A DNA stretch of 6,216 nucleotides, taken from assembly GCA_019242465.1 (NCBI GenBank), contig JAFAVL010000483.1:1-6216 (forward strand). Direction: 5' to 3'. The notes beneath the pieces were generated by a model. That model was given only the letters and a program-made list of their open reading frames with translations. It did no database searches and had not been told where the DNA came from. Numbering within the stretch: the stretch's first letter is position 1; each line of letters starts with the position of its first letter. Origin of the DNA: Chroococcidiopsidaceae cyanobacterium CP_BM_RX_35 (lineage in GTDB: Bacteria > Cyanobacteriota > Cyanobacteriia > Cyanobacteriales > Chroococcidiopsidaceae). Below are positions 5,723-6,216 of this stretch, piece after piece. Position numbers and translations under genes: made by a program.

Positions 5723-6216
5723 ATGCGAACCATCGCCGAAATCAATGATAAAATCAGTCGTCGCTGTGCCGTAGTATGGACGGTTGAAGAATTAAAAGCA
5801 CGGGCGGTAATAGCAGGTGTTACCCAGGTTGCGAAGGAAGTTGATGTCATTACCACCGGCACTTTTGAGCCGATGGAGTCCTCCGGTGCCATCATCAATT
5901 TAGGACAAACCGATCCCCCAATTAAGATTCGTCGGTGCTGGCTAGATGGCATTCCTGCATATGCTGGGTTTGGAGCAGTAGATCTGTACTTGGGGGCGAC
6001 AGGAGCAGTTGAAGCCCTAGATGGCGAGGAAGGCCGAGAACGAGGTGGTGGTCATGTCATAGAAGACTTGATTGCTAATAAACCAGTACAGTTGAGAGCT
6101 ATTGGTCAGGTAACAGACTGCTACCCCAGACCATCGTTTGAAACTATTATCACTCGCGAGACAATTAACCAGTTTTATTTATTCAATCCTCGTAATCTGT
6201 ATCAAAATTTTATTGT
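5723..6216 (+). CDS. Homocysteine biosynthesis (HcyBio/DUF39, COG1900) protein, 5' part
   Basis: The first 164 codons of a gene that runs off the right edge; full family members are about 390 residues. The start reads MRTIAEINDKISRRCAVVWT. Strongly conserved blocks follow: VDVITTGTFEPMESSGAIIN (40-59), TDPPIKIRRCWLDG (63-76), AGFGAVDLYLGAT (81-93), GGGHVIEDLIA (108-118) and TDCYPRPSFET (131-141). Archaeal relatives (Methanosarcina MA1821) are needed to make homocysteine from aspartate semialdehyde and a sulfur donor, and two cysteines are reported to be important. Here one corresponding Cys is present (Cys133), but the position I align with the other is Glu52. The ATG at 5723 follows an in-frame stop at 5675-5677 and has no clear ribosome binding site. 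The part after residue 164, which in some relatives carries CBS domains, is not visible. Family sure, enzyme role in cyanobacteria inferred. Confidence 0.92.
   Translation, partial: MRTIAEINDKISRRCAVVWTVEELKARAVIAGVTQVAKEVDVITTGTFEPMESSGAIINLGQTDPPIKIRRCWLDGIPAYAGFGAVDLYLGATGAVEALDGEEGRERGGGHVIEDLIANKPVQLRAIGQVTDCYPRPSFETIITRETINQFYLFNPRNLYQNFI

Noticed and set aside
5701..5952. Minus-strand 83-codon frame
   Set aside because: It is antisense to the well-conserved HcyBio coding sequence.

Overview
The window looks like chromosomal DNA from a cyanobacterium. The evidence is two perfect copies of the HIP1 octamer GCGATCGC (1275-1282, 2410-2417), a GGGAGTA heptamer tandem repeat of the kind scattered through many cyanobacterial genomes, GTG starts with weak ribosome binding sites, and protein families with close cyanobacterial relatives (sll0787-type AIR-synthase-like protein, TagA/WecG glycosyltransferase, DUF2267 protein, HcyBio/DUF39 protein). 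I cannot name a genus. No phage, transposon, CRISPR, tRNA or rRNA was seen.

Left part (1-2572): a terminator-like hairpin at the left edge probably closes a plus-strand gene lying outside. Two minus-strand genes follow. One encodes a winged-helix-like/DUF2267 protein (70-948), with a strong ribosome binding site and a 7-bp inverted repeat in its leader. The other encodes a complete membrane sensor histidine kinase (1172-2572) with no response regulator beside it. The 223-base gap between them (949-1171) holds a possible promoter and the inverted repeat.

Middle (2573-4561): a 105-base divergent region separates the kinase from a plus-strand GT26 glycosyltransferase of the WecG/TagA/CpsF family (2678-3448), whose last codons and stop lie in the heptamer repeat. 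A 168-base gap follows. It contains an NtcA-like box (GTA-N8-CAC) placed 22 bases before a TAGAAT -10 element. Next comes an AIR-synthase-like gene of the sll0787/NitF family (3617-4561). Its usual partners in the nitrilase (Nit1C) cluster are absent.

Right part (4573-6216): a YdcF/ElyC/SanA-type membrane protein with a DUF218 domain runs convergently to the AIR-synthase-like gene, with 11 bases between them. A small two-helix membrane protein (5455-5655) diverges from it. The first 164 codons of a homocysteine-biosynthesis (HcyBio/DUF39) protein run off the right edge.

Gene order does not suggest one pathway. There is a loose cell-envelope theme (glycosyltransferase, DUF218 protein, sensor kinase) and a nitrogen/sulfur metabolism theme (sll0787 family, HcyBio). 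I did not find a convincing new multi-gene system. The most testable leads are the orphan sll0787-family gene with its NtcA-like promoter, and the wHTH-DUF2267 gene with a palindrome in its leader.
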